A stretch of DNA of 64,000 nucleotides, from assembly GCA_028277885.1 (NCBI GenBank), contig JANQFK010000003.1, forward strand, positions 1 through 64,000, written 5' to 3'. Positions 25,311 to 33,435 of the stretch are shown piece after piece. Source of the stretch: Myxococcota bacterium. GTDB taxonomy: Bacteria > Myxococcota_A > UBA9160 > UBA6930. The number at the start of each line of letters is the position of its first letter. Positions within the stretch are counted from its first letter, which is position 1. A model generated the notes under the pieces. That model was not told the origin of the DNA. It searched no databases and saw only the letters and a list, made by a program, of their open reading frames with translations. The translations under genes were made by a program, and so were the position numbers.

Positions 25311-27551
25311 ATGGCCGGCGAATGGCACTCCACCGCGTGCATCCTGTGCAGCATCAACTGCGGGCTCGAGGTCGAGGTCGAAGGCCGCCGCCTCACGCGC
25401 ATCCGCGGCGACAAGCAGCACCCGGGCTCCCAGGGCTACACCTGCGAGAAGCCCTCGCGCCTCGACCACTACCAGAACGGGCGCCATCGCCTCACGTCGC
25501 CTCTGCGTCGGCGCGCCGACGGGCGCTACGAGGAGATCGACTGGGACACCGCGATCCGCGAGGTCGCGGAGCGCCTGGTCGCCGTACGCGACGCCCACGG
25601 CGGCGAGAAGATCCTCTACTACGGCGGCGGCGGTCAGGGGAACCACCTGGGCGGCGGCTACTCGATGGCGACCCGCGGAGCCCTCGGCTCCGTCTTCACG
25701 TCGAACGCCCTGGCCCAGGAGAAGACCGGCGAGTTCTGGGTGGACGGCCAGCTCTTCGGCAAGCCCTCCTGCCACACCACCGGCGACTACCACGACGCCG
25801 AGGTGGCGGTGTTCCTGGGCAAGAACCCGTGGCACTCCCACGGCTTCCCGCGCGCGCGCAAGGTGCTGCGGGAGATCGCGAAGGACCCGGAGCGCGCGCT
25901 CGTCGTGATCGACCCGCGGCGCACCGAGACCGCGGAGCTCGCCGACATCCACCTCCAGCTGCGCCCGGGCACCGACGTCTTCTGCCTGAGCGCGCTCCTG
26001 GCCGTCCTCGTCGAGGAGGACCTGCTCGACTCGGCGTTCGTGGCCGAGCGCACCAGCGGCGCCGAGACCCTCCTCGCCGCCCTCGCCGAGGTCCCCATCG
26101 CGGACTACTGCGCACGGGCGGGCCTCGCCGAGGAGCAGGTGCGCGAGACGGCCCGGCGCATCGCGCGCGCCGAGAGCTGCTCGATCTTCGAGGACCTGGG
26201 CATCCAGCAGGCGCCCCACAGCACCCTCAACTCCTACCTCGAGAAGCTCGTCTACCTGCTGACCGGCAACTTCGGCAAGCGCGGCGCCATGAACCTCCAC
26301 ACCGCCTTCGGGAAGCTGATCGGCGGCGGGCGCAGCGATCGCCGCAGCCCCGTCCGCGGGGAGAAGATCATCACGGGCCTGATCCCCTGCAACGCGATCC
26401 CCGACGAGATCCTGACCGACCACGCGGATCGCTTCCGCGCCGCCCTCGTCGAGAGCGCGAACCCGTGCCACTCCCTCGCCGACAGCCAGCGCATGCGCCA
26501 GGCCTTCGAGGCCCTCGAGTTCGTGGTGGTGATCGACGTGGCCATGACCGAGACGGCGCGCCAGGCCGACTACGTCCTGCCCGCCGCCTCCCAGTTCGAG
26601 AAGTGGGAGTCCACCTTCTTCACCCTGGAGTTCCCCGAGAACTACTACCACCTGCGCTCGCCGCTGATGGATCCCCTGCCCGGCACGCTGCCCGAGCCCG
26701 AGATCCACCGGCGCCTGGTCCGGGCCATGGGAGCGCTCGACGGGCTCGACCTGGCACCGCTCCACGAGGCCGCGGCCCAGGGGCTCGACGCCTTCGCGCC
26801 GGCGTTCCTCGCCTGGATGGGCGCGAACCCGGCGGCGGGTCGCCTGGTGCCGGTGGTGCTCTACGAGACCCTGGGCGCCACGCTTCCCGACGGAGCGGCG
26901 GCGGCCGCGGCCGTCTGGGGACTCGCCCAGAGCTGCGCACTCACCTACCCGGAGTCCGTGCGGCGCGCCGGCTACGAGAGCGGCAACGCGCTCTTCGAGG
27001 CGATCCTGCGCGAGCGCTCGGGCATCGTGTTCTCGGTGGATCCCTACGAGGAGACCTGGAAGCGGCTCGAGCATCCCGACGGCCGCATCGACCTGGTCAT
27101 CCCCGAGCTGCTCGAGGAGCTGGCGGCGGCGCGCGGCGAGGACCCGCAGCAGCGTGACCCCGCCTTCCCCTTCGTGCTGGCCGCCGGCGAGCGGCGCACC
27201 TCCACCGCCAACACGATCTACCGCGATCCGACCTGGCGCAAGAAGGACGCCTCGGGGGCGCTGCGCATGAACCCCGAGGACGCCGCGCGGCTCGGCATCG
27301 AGGCGGGCGCCCTCGCCCGGGTGACGACCAAGCGCTCGAGCGTCGAGGCCGTGGTGGAGATCACGGACACGCTCCTGCCCGGCCACGTGAGCCTGCCCAA
27401 CGGGCTCGGACTCGACTATCCCGACGAGTCCGGGAGCCCGGTGGTGCACGGCGTGCCCGCCAACGAGCTCACCGCCTCCGAGGACCGCGACTGGCTGGCC
27501 GGCACGCCGTGGCACAAGCACGTCGCCGCCCGGGTGGAGGCCGTCGCGTGA
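25311..27551 (+). CDS. molybdopterin-dependent oxidoreductase
   Basis: This 746-residue protein is a member of the DMSO reductase/formate dehydrogenase superfamily. The N-terminal [4Fe-4S] site is formed by Cys10, Cys13, Cys17 and Cys45 (CILCSINC then YTCEK). The bis-MGD domain follows, and the C-terminal dinucleotide-binding domain begins near RRTSTANTIYRD. No Tat signal is seen, so it should be cytoplasmic. It is close in size to assimilatory-type enzymes, but its substrate cannot be told. It is divergent from tetR and followed 27 bases later by an HxlR gene. Confidence 0.85.
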   Translation: MAGEWHSTACILCSINCGLEVEVEGRRLTRIRGDKQHPGSQGYTCEKPSRLDHYQNGRHRLTSPLRRRADGRYEEIDWDTAIREVAERLVAVRDAHGGEKILYYGGGGQGNHLGGGYSMATRGALGSVFTSNALAQEKTGEFWVDGQLFGKPSCHTTGDYHDAEVAVFLGKNPWHSHGFPRARKVLREIAKDPERALVVIDPRRTETAELADIHLQLRPGTDVFCLSALLAVLVEEDLLDSAFVAERTSGAETLLAALAEVPIADYCARAGLAEEQVRETARRIARAESCSIFEDLGIQQAPHSTLNSYLEKLVYLLTGNFGKRGAMNLHTAFGKLIGGGRSDRRSPVRGEKIITGLIPCNAIPDEILTDHADRFRAALVESANPCHSLADSQRMRQAFEALEFVVVIDVAMTETARQADYVLPAASQFEKWESTFFTLEFPENYYHLRSPLMDPLPGTLPEPEIHRRLVRAMGALDGLDLAPLHEAAAQGLDAFAPAFLAWMGANPAAGRLVPVVLYETLGATLPDGAAAAAAVWGLAQSCALTYPESVRRAGYESGNALFEAILRERSGIVFSVDPYEETWKRLEHPDGRIDLVIPELLEELAAARGEDPQQRDPAFPFVLAAGERRTSTANTIYRDPTWRKKDASGALRMNPEDAARLGIEAGALARVTTKRSSVEAVVEITDTLLPGHVSLPNGLGLDYPDESGSPVVHGVPANELTASEDRDWLAGTPWHKHVAARVEAVA

Positions 27552-27578
27552 CGCGCGCCGGAACCGGGAGGCGCTGAG

Positions 27579-28031
27579 GTGCGCCGCACCCGCTTCGATC
27601 GCTGGCCCTGCCCGATCGCGCGCACCACGGACCTGCTGGGCGACTGGTGGACGCCGCTGGTGCTGCGCAACGCCTTCGCGGGGCAGCGCCGCTTCGACGA
27701 CTTGCAGGAGTCCCTGGGCGTGAGCCGGGCCGTGCTGGCCCAGCGGCTGGGCCGCCTCGTCGCGGAGGGCCTGATGGAGAAGGTCCTCTACGCCGAGCAC
27801 CCGCCGCGCCACGAGTACCGCCTCACCGACAAGGGGCGCGAGTTCTGGAGCGTGCTGGCGGCGATGTGGCGCTGGGGCGAGGACTGGCTCTGGGAGGACG
27901 GCGTGGCGCCCGTGATGCTGGTGGACCGCGACACCGGCGACGAGATCCGCCCCCTCGTGGTGGACGAGCGCACCGGCAGGCCCGTCGACGTCCGCCGCAT
28001 CCGGATGCGGCCGAGAGGGGACGTTCCTTGA
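27579..28031 (+). CDS. HxlR family winged-helix regulator
   Basis: This 150-residue protein has the HxlR domain: CPIARTTDLLGDWWTPLVLRN, then a winged helix with DDLQESLGVSRAVLAQRL and the wing HEYRLTDKG. The start is a GTG downstream of the oxidoreductase gene, so it may be part of that transcription unit and regulate it. The last residues (PRGDVP) and the stop codon are encoded inside a perfect 34-bp inverted repeat. Confidence 0.88.
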   Translation: MRRTRFDRWPCPIARTTDLLGDWWTPLVLRNAFAGQRRFDDLQESLGVSRAVLAQRLGRLVAEGLMEKVLYAEHPPRHEYRLTDKGREFWSVLAAMWRWGEDWLWEDGVAPVMLVDRDTGDEIRPLVVDERTGRPVDVRRIRMRPRGDVP

Positions 28032-28087
28032 GATTCTCACTTCCGCCTTGGACGGCGGAAGTGAGAATCTCAAGGAACGTCCCCTCT
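28014..28087. repeat. perfect 34-bp inverted repeat spanning two convergent stop codons
   Basis: The arms 28014-28047 and 28054-28087 are perfect reverse complements of 34 bases, separated by TTGGAC. Each arm reads AGAGGGGACGTTCCTTGAGA at its outer part and continues TTCTCACTTCCGCC. The stop codon of the HxlR gene (28029-28031) lies in the left arm, and the stop of the opposing gene (28086-28088) is at the end of the right arm. The arms are less G+C rich than the flanks. It could be a bidirectional terminator or a REP/MITE-like mobile hairpin. Confidence 0.85.
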
Positions 28088-28874
28088 ACCAATCCAGCTG
28101 CGGGGGGAGCAGGTCGGCGACGAGGTCCTCGTAGTAGGGGCGCAGGGCGTCGAAGTCGGGCGGGGCGTCGGCCTTCGAGTAGAGGTCGTAGGGGTTGAAG
28201 CGCTGCACCCACTCGAGCCGGGTGTGGTCCGAGGCGTCCATCAGGAAGCGGTACTCGCCGGCCTGGTGCCAGGCGTAGAACGAGTGGTAGCGGATGATGG
28301 CCAGGGCGGGGTCGGGCAGGAAGTCGCGCACCACGTGGTAGAGGTACTCGTCGTGTCCCCAGGAGAGGAGGACGCGATCGAGCCCGCAGCCCGCCTCGTA
28401 GATGCCGAGGCGCGTCGAGTACCCGGGCACCCGGCGGTCCGGGTTCGCGGCGAAGAGCTCGGGGAACACGATCCGGTCCGAGAACGCGCAGCCCACCGGG
28501 AAGGTGTCGCCCACCACCGCCCACTGGGGCTCGCCGAAGAGCGTCAGCACCTTGCCGAGGTCGTGGATGAAGCCCGTCAGCACCAGCCAGCGCGGCGCGC
28601 CGTCCCGGCGCAGCGCCTCGGCGGTCTGGAGGGCGTGGTCGAGCTGGGTGAGCTCGGTGTCGGGATCGCTCTCGTCCACCAGCTCGGCGAGGCTCGCCAT
28701 CGCCTGCCAGACGCTCATGCGGCCGTGGCGCAGCGGCAGGTAGGCCTCGCGCCGGCCGGTCACGAAGTCGACGGTCTGGCCGGCGTGGTTCTCGGCGTAG
28801 AGCTCGCGCACGCCGGGCTGGCGCTCGGCCGCGAAGTCGCGGAAGGCCTCCACGGGCTTGGCGGGGGCTTCCAT
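28086..28874 (-). CDS. inositol oxygenase (MIOX family)
   Basis: This 262-residue protein closely follows the pattern of myo-inositol oxygenase, which converts myo-inositol to D-glucuronate with a di-iron centre. The six metal ligands known from mammalian MIOX have counterparts here: His80, His104, Asp105 (IHDLGKVL), His174 (SWGHDEY), His197 (RYHSFYAWH) and Asp230 (FNPYDLYSK). GEPQWAVVGDTFPVGC is nearly unchanged from the animal enzyme. The ATG at 28874 was chosen because the open extension upstream leads into the next gene. Confidence 0.92.
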   Translation of the reverse strand: MEAPAKPVEAFRDFAAERQPGVRELYAENHAGQTVDFVTGRREAYLPLRHGRMSVWQAMASLAELVDESDPDTELTQLDHALQTAEALRRDGAPRWLVLTGFIHDLGKVLTLFGEPQWAVVGDTFPVGCAFSDRIVFPELFAANPDRRVPGYSTRLGIYEAGCGLDRVLLSWGHDEYLYHVVRDFLPDPALAIIRYHSFYAWHQAGEYRFLMDASDHTRLEWVQRFNPYDLYSKADAPPDFDALRPYYEDLVADLLPPQLDW

Positions 28875-28899
28875 GGAGCCGAGGGTACCGCCCGGAGCC

Positions 28900-29661
28900 T
28901 CACCCGAGCCACTCGGCGAAGGCCGCCTCGAGGGCGGCGCGACCGCCGCTCTCGACCGCCTCACCGTGGGCGACGACGATGCGGTCGAAGTCCCAGGCGA
29001 GCAGCCGACGCACGAAGTCGCCCACGGCCTCGCTGCCCTGGAGCAGCATCCAGCGCGCCGCGCGGCTGGGGCCGAAGTGCTCCCAGGCGCCGTAGAGCCT
29101 CCACATCAGCCGCGAGCGCCGATCCGTCTCGCCGCGCAGGTTGAAGGCGAGGTCGGTGAGCAGCAGGGTGCGGCTCGCGGGATGGTGGAACGCCACCTCG
29201 CTCACGCCGCGCACCGGGCCGAACACCGCCTGGTCGAGCTGGCCGGCCCACAGCGGCGGCGGGCTCGGACCGAGGCTGCGGCCCGGGGGCAGCTCGGGGC
29301 GGCGCTCGGCGAGCCCCGGGGCCAGGTGCACCTCCACGCCGGGCAGGGTCGTGGCCCAGGCGGGCAGGGCCAGGTAGTGGAAGCTGTTGGGCGCCACCAG
29401 GGCGCGCAGCGGCCCGAGCGACGAGAGCGCCTCCCGGACCGCGGGCTCGAGGGGCGGCGGCGCGATCAGCACCAGGCCGCCGTCGGCGAGGCGCACCGCC
29501 ACCGAGCGCGTCGGCAGGGTGGCGCCGCCGGGCAGCCTCCAGCGGCGGTCGATCGCGTACAGGCCCTCGGCGAGGGGGTGCGGCGGTGGCGCGAAGTCCG
29601 GCACCGGGCGCGCCGCGATCCGGCTCACGATCCGTTCGAGCCGGTTGCGCCCGGGGCTCAT
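28900..29661 (-). CDS. DUF4336 domain protein (metallo-hydrolase-like fold)
   Basis: This 253-residue protein resembles DUF4336 proteins, a branch of the metallo-beta-lactamase-like fold. Recognisable parts are RSVAVRLADGGLVLIAP, LVAPNSFHYLALPAW and LLLTDLAFN. The usual HxHxDH motif is absent, so catalysis is doubtful. Its start overlaps the GST gene stop (ATGA), so the two are translated together, and it lies 25 bases before the inositol oxygenase gene. Function is unknown. Confidence 0.7.
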   Translation of the reverse strand: MSPGRNRLERIVSRIAARPVPDFAPPPHPLAEGLYAIDRRWRLPGGATLPTRSVAVRLADGGLVLIAPPPLEPAVREALSSLGPLRALVAPNSFHYLALPAWATTLPGVEVHLAPGLAERRPELPPGRSLGPSPPPLWAGQLDQAVFGPVRGVSEVAFHHPASRTLLLTDLAFNLRGETDRRSRLMWRLYGAWEHFGPSRAARWMLLQGSEAVGDFVRRLLAWDFDRIVVAHGEAVESGGRAALEAAFAEWLG

Positions 29662-30431
29662 GCCGTGGCGGTCGCCTCCGCGGAGCCGGGTCGGTGGCGG
29701 CGGTAGGTCTCGTGCACCCAGGCGACGCCGGGGTGCCGGGCCCACTCCCGAAGGAAGCGCACGAGCGCCTCGGGCTTCGGGTCCGGGCGCGCCATGTCGG
29801 GGTGGGGCGGGTCCGCGAGGGGCGCCAGGATCGAGGCCACCGCGAGGTCCGCCACGCCGAAGGCGCCGCCCACCAGGGCGGCGTCGGGCCCCGCGTGCTT
29901 CACCACGAAGTCGAGGCCGTCGCGGATCGACGCGGCGGAGCGCTCCACCTGGTAGGCGTTCACCTGCATGCTGCGGCGCATGATCGGCATGACGAGCGGG
30001 AGCATCGCCCGGTAGACCCGCTGCATGCCGGGGCCGCGATGACCAGCGAACACGCGCACCAGGTAGTCCGGGCTCGGGAGCATCACGTGGAAGAGGGCGC
30101 GTCTCACGCACGGGCCCACGTCGTCGTCGAACCAGCTCTGGATCTCGAGGGCACGGGCCCGCTCGTCCGGGTCCGCGGGGAACAGGGGCGGGTCCGGGAA
30201 GCGCTCCTCGATCGCCTCGAGGATGCGGGCGGAGCCCGCGATCACCTCGCCGCCGAGGCGCAGCACGGGCACCTCGGTGCGGCCGGTGAGCCGCAGCACC
30301 ACCGGTGCGTGGGGGCCGGGCAGCAGGCTGCGCCGCGTGTGGGGGATGCGCTTCCAGTCGAGGGCCCAGCGCACCTTCTCGTTGTAGGGCGAGTAGCGGA
30401 ACTGGATCAGCTCGACGTCGGGCGCGGGCAC
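29658..30431 (-). CDS. glutathione S-transferase family protein
   Basis: This 257-residue protein has an N-terminal thioredoxin-like domain (QFRYSPYNEKVRWALDWK, with TEVPVLRLGGEVIAGSARI as the glutathione-contact region) and a helical C-terminal domain. Serine or tyrosine near residue 14 could be the catalytic residue. It heads a unit with the DUF4336 gene. The substrate is unknown; detoxification or isomerisation are common roles of the family. Confidence 0.8.
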   Translation of the reverse strand: MPAPDVELIQFRYSPYNEKVRWALDWKRIPHTRRSLLPGPHAPVVLRLTGRTEVPVLRLGGEVIAGSARILEAIEERFPDPPLFPADPDERARALEIQSWFDDDVGPCVRRALFHVMLPSPDYLVRVFAGHRGPGMQRVYRAMLPLVMPIMRRSMQVNAYQVERSAASIRDGLDFVVKHAGPDAALVGGAFGVADLAVASILAPLADPPHPDMARPDPKPEALVRFLREWARHPGVAWVHETYRRHRPGSAEATATA

Positions 30432-30491
30432 GGCGACCTCCCGGTGGCGCCCCCATGCTACGAAGGCGCGCCGAGCCCCACCAGCGCGGGC

Positions 30492-30824
30492 TCAGCCTCC
30501 CTGGCGCCGCGCCCAGCGATCCGCCCACTCCTTGAGGGGGGCCAGGCGCGCCAGGAGCTTCTCCCCCTCGCCGCTCAGTCCGTAGCCTTCCTCGCCGCGC
30601 TCCACGATCCCCGCCTCGCGCAGGCTGCGCAGCCGGTCGTTCAGCACGCTCGGCGAGACGCCGTCGCAGCGCTCGCGCAGCTCCCGGAAGCTCGCCTGCT
30701 CCCCGGTGTGGAGCTCCCACAGGATGCGCAAGGTCCAGCGCCGGCCCAGCAGGTCGAGGAGCGCCATGATGGGCCGGCCCGAGCGGGAGCCCCGCACCGG
30801 GCGGCCGGGCCGCGGCGTCGCCAT
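30492..30824 (-). CDS. HxlR-type winged-helix regulator
   Basis: This 110-residue protein contains a short HxlR winged helix: IMALLDLLGRRWTLRILWEL, then FRELRERCDGVSPSVLNDRL and a wing with EEGYGLSGEG. It lacks the N-terminal cysteine common in HxlR proteins. A GGAGGG site lies about nine bases before the ATG. It is divergent from the carboxymuconolactone-decarboxylase-like gene. Two palindromic sites between the two starts are the likely operators. Confidence 0.82.
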   Translation of the reverse strand: MATPRPGRPVRGSRSGRPIMALLDLLGRRWTLRILWELHTGEQASFRELRERCDGVSPSVLNDRLRSLREAGIVERGEEGYGLSGEGEKLLARLAPLKEWADRWARRQGG

Positions 30825-30857
30825 TCCTCGAGCCCTCCGTCCACGCGCGATCGCTTG

Positions 30858-30898
30858 CGCTACGCAATTCGTAGCGATACGCTACGAATACCGTAGCG
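30858..30898. promoter_or_regulatory. paired palindromic operators for the divergent HxlR/CMD genes
   Basis: Two perfect palindromes of the form CGCTACG-N5-CGTAGCG lie at 30858-30876 and 30880-30898. Their centres are 22 bases apart, about two helical turns. They occupy the space between the HxlR start (30824) and the GTG at 30925. The tight spacing suggests two dimers bound on the same face of the DNA and control of both promoters. The regulator assignment is by position. Confidence 0.75.
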
Positions 30899-30924
30899 CA
30901 TTGCGCCCGACCCGGGAGGACGCC

Positions 30925-31476
30925 GTGAGCGAGCCCCGCATCCCGCCCCTCGAGCCCCCCTACGAGCCCGCCGTCGCCGAGGAGCTGGCGGCCATGATGC
31001 CGCCGGGCCTCGAGCCGATCCGGCTGTTCCGCACCCTGGCCCGAAACCCGCGCATCCTGGGCAGGTTCCGCGCCGGCAGCCTGCTCGACCGCGGCTCCAT
31101 CGAGCGCCGCGACCGCGAGATCGTCATCCTGCGCACCACGGCGCGCTGCCGCGCGGAGTACGAGTGGGGCGTCCACGTCACCGCCTTCGCGCGCCGCTTC
31201 GGCGTCAGCGAGGCGCAGATCGCCGCCACGGTGCACGGCGGGCCCGAGGACCCCGCCTGGGGGGAGCGCGACCGGCTGCTGGTCCGCCTGGTCGACGAGC
31301 TGCACGACGGCTCGGAGATCTCGGACGCGCTCTGGAAGGAGCTCTCCGCCGCCTGGGACGAGGCCCAGCTCCTCGAGCTCGTCGTGCTCGCCGGCTTCTA
31401 CCACACGGTCTCGTTCGTGGTGAACGGCCTGCGCGTCCAGCACGAGGATGGCGCCGAGCGCTTTCCCGCGCGCTGA
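30925..31476 (+). CDS. carboxymuconolactone decarboxylase/AhpD-like protein
   Basis: This 183-residue helical protein matches the CMD/AhpD-like family. The key stretch RCRAEYEWGVHVTAF contains the conserved E-x-x-W-x-x-H but only a single cysteine, so a CxxC-based peroxidase activity like that of AhpD is unlikely. GVSEAQI and the late HTVSFVVNGLRV are also usual. The start is a GTG following GGGAGGA by a few bases. It is divergent from the HxlR gene and probably under its control, perhaps in response to an aromatic or quinone-like compound. Confidence 0.78.
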   Translation: MSEPRIPPLEPPYEPAVAEELAAMMPPGLEPIRLFRTLARNPRILGRFRAGSLLDRGSIERRDREIVILRTTARCRAEYEWGVHVTAFARRFGVSEAQIAATVHGGPEDPAWGERDRLLVRLVDELHDGSEISDALWKELSAAWDEAQLLELVVLAGFYHTVSFVVNGLRVQHEDGAERFPAR

Positions 31477-31488
31477 CCCGCTGCCCGC

Positions 31489-32019
31489 TCACTCCCGCGG
31501 GCGGTCGAGCAGGGTGGGGATCACGTCGCGCAGCTCCGAGTGGCCCGGCACGCCGCGCACCTTCGGCACCGGCCGGCACAGCTGGCCGAACTCGGCGTGC
31601 TCGAAGGCGCGGACCGCGTTCTCGGTGAGGTAGTACCAGGAGACCGCGTCGCGCACGACCATCTCGAGGCGGGTGAACCAGGAGCACTGCATCCGCACCA
31701 CGACGATGTAGTCGCCGTCGGAGGCCGGCGTGTAGTCGCCGGACTCGATGCGACGGCGCGGAATCTCGGCCCAGGGCTCGGCGCCGATGTCGAAGACGCG
31801 CAGCCGCTGGACCTGGGTGATGAGGCGGTGCTCCCGGGTGGGGGTCAGCAGCGACGCGAGGGTCTCGAGCAGGTCCGCCCCGAGCCGCGGGAAGTCCGGC
31901 TCCCAGTCCGGGTGGGAGGCGCGATAGGCCTCGTCGAAGCTCGCGGCGCAGCCGGCGAGGGCCAGGCTGGCGCCGAGGAGGAGGGCTCGGACGAGGCCGG
32001 GGAGGGCTCGGGGGGCCAC
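31489..32019 (-). CDS. hypothetical lipoprotein
   Basis: The protein begins with a lipoprotein signal ending in LALAGC, so it should be anchored to a membrane by its lipidated cysteine. The remaining 150 residues show no family I recognise; they include WEPDFPRLGADLLETLASLL and a conserved-looking DAVSWYYLTENAVRAFEHAE. A GTG at 32019 is the most plausible start because it is just upstream of the signal, but its GGAGG site is nearly touching it, so the exact start is uncertain. It is convergent with the CMD-like gene. Confidence 0.55.
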   Translation of the reverse strand: MAPRALPGLVRALLLGASLALAGCAASFDEAYRASHPDWEPDFPRLGADLLETLASLLTPTREHRLITQVQRLRVFDIGAEPWAEIPRRRIESGDYTPASDGDYIVVVRMQCSWFTRLEMVVRDAVSWYYLTENAVRAFEHAEFGQLCRPVPKVRGVPGHSELRDVIPTLLDRPRE

Positions 32020-32119
32020 CTCCTCGAGCCTATCATCTCGAACCCAACCGGCGCCCGGGCCGGCGCCACAACGGGCCCTCGGCGACCACTTGCTGCGGGG
32101 GTGCGGTGTGGAGGCTTCG

Positions 32120-32713
32120 ATGCGAATCCGGTTCCAGGCCCTGCTCGTCGCCGCGCTGCTGGCCCTCCCCAGCGCCTCGCTCGCCGTCCCCATCTACGAC
32201 GAGAGCATCGACGGCGACCTCTCCGACGATCGCCTGGCCCCCACCGCCCGCGTGCTGGCCGCGGGCAGCAACACCGTCTCCGGCTCGGTGGTGACCGCGG
32301 CCGGGATCGACCTCGACTACCTCACCGTCACCGTCCCCGCGGGCCTCCAGCTCGACGCCATCGTGCTCGACACCTACGAGTCCGCGAACTCCCAGTCCTT
32401 CATCGCCGTCCAGGCCGGCAGCGTCTTCACCGTGCCCGCATCCGCCCCCACCGTCGGCGATCTGCTCGGCTGGAACCACTTCGGCAGCGGTCCCGGCCAG
32501 GTGGGCACCGACATCCTCGACGACATCGGGGCCGGTCCGGGCGCGATCGGCTTCACGGGCCCGCTGCCCGGCGGCAGCGACTACACCTTCTGGATCCAGG
32601 AGACCGGCCCCTCGCCGGCCGCCTACGGGCTCGACTTCGTCGTCACGCCGGAGCCCGCCAGCGCGCTGCTGGTCGCGGTGGGGCTCGGCGCCCTCGCGCT
32701 GCGCCGGCGCTAG
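32120..32713 (+). CDS. PEP-CTERM sorting domain protein
   Basis: This 197-residue protein has a signal peptide (residues 1-22, cut near SLAVP) and a C-terminal PEP-CTERM region: TPEPAS, a hydrophobic stretch LLVAVGLGALAL and the final RRR. Such proteins are exported, processed by exosortase and often glycosylated or anchored at the surface. The middle contains FIAVQAGSVF and GGSDYTFWIQETGP, similar to many extracellular beta-rich domains. Its stop overlaps the stop of the convergent DUF4349 gene through a shared CTAG. Confidence 0.85.
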   Translation: MRIRFQALLVAALLALPSASLAVPIYDESIDGDLSDDRLAPTARVLAAGSNTVSGSVVTAAGIDLDYLTVTVPAGLQLDAIVLDTYESANSQSFIAVQAGSVFTVPASAPTVGDLLGWNHFGSGPGQVGTDILDDIGAGPGAIGFTGPLPGGSDYTFWIQETGPSPAAYGLDFVVTPEPASALLVAVGLGALALRRR

Positions 32714-33399
32714 GGGCTCCCGGGCCGGATCACGAAGAGCTTCTCCAGGATCCAGCCGAGCCCCTGGAGCGCGTAGCCGAGCGGGCCGAGGATCTCCCGC
32801 TGGTGGTGCCACAGCGCGACGTCCACCCGGGCCAGCGCGACGTCGCCGCGCAGCCGCTCGAGGCGCGCCTCGAGGGTCTCCACCTCGAGCTGGACCCGGG
32901 CGAGCTCCTTCTCGATGGAGAGCACCTCCTCGACCTCCTCGGCCCGCGCGAGCAGCGCGCGCAGCCGGTCCCGCAGGGCCCGCGCGCTGCGCAGCCGAGC
33001 CTCGACGTCGGCGACCTCGTCGGTGACGTCCCTCGCTGCGAGGCTGCGCTCGCGCTCCTCGCCGAGCGCGGCGAGCCGGTCGAGGCCCTCCTCGAGGCGC
33101 GGCTCGGGGATGCGCACGACGAGCCGGGACGGCCCGTCGACCCGGGTCCGCGAGGACTCGACGAAGCCGCCCAGCTCGCGCGCCAGCGCCTCGGCGGCCC
33201 GGGTCGCGACGGCGACGTCCTGCACCGCGACCTCGAGGGAGGCGCGGCGCACCAGCAGGCGCTCGCCGCTCGCCTTCGCCCGGTCGGCCTCGGGCGCCTG
33301 GCCGCCGCCAGGATTCCGCACGGCGGCACAGGAGGTCCCGCAGGCGAGCAGGACGAGAAGGGCTCCGAGCCGAAGGCATCGCGCGCTCATCGGTCCCAT
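32710..33399 (-). CDS. DUF4349 lipoprotein with coiled coil
   Basis: This 229-residue protein has a lipoprotein signal ending in CGTSC, then a folded region (LVRRASLEVAVQDVAVA and FVESSRTRVDGPSRLVVRIP), a long Arg/Glu/Leu-rich coiled coil (about residues 120-190) and a short membrane-seeking tail. This is the DUF4349 layout. Family function is unknown. It shares a CTAG at its 3' end with the convergent PEP-CTERM gene. Confidence 0.78.
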   Translation of the reverse strand: MGPMSARCLRLGALLVLLACGTSCAAVRNPGGGQAPEADRAKASGERLLVRRASLEVAVQDVAVATRAAEALARELGGFVESSRTRVDGPSRLVVRIPEPRLEEGLDRLAALGEERERSLAARDVTDEVADVEARLRSARALRDRLRALLARAEEVEEVLSIEKELARVQLEVETLEARLERLRGDVALARVDVALWHHQREILGPLGYALQGLGWILEKLFVIRPGSP

Positions 33400-33435
33400 G
33401 GAAACCTCGGACCGCGAACGGGTTCCGAGGGCGGC

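Noticed and set aside
28014..28087. CRISPR-like repeat
   Set aside because: It is a single inverted repeat with a six-base loop, not an array of direct repeats with spacers; no cas gene is in the window.
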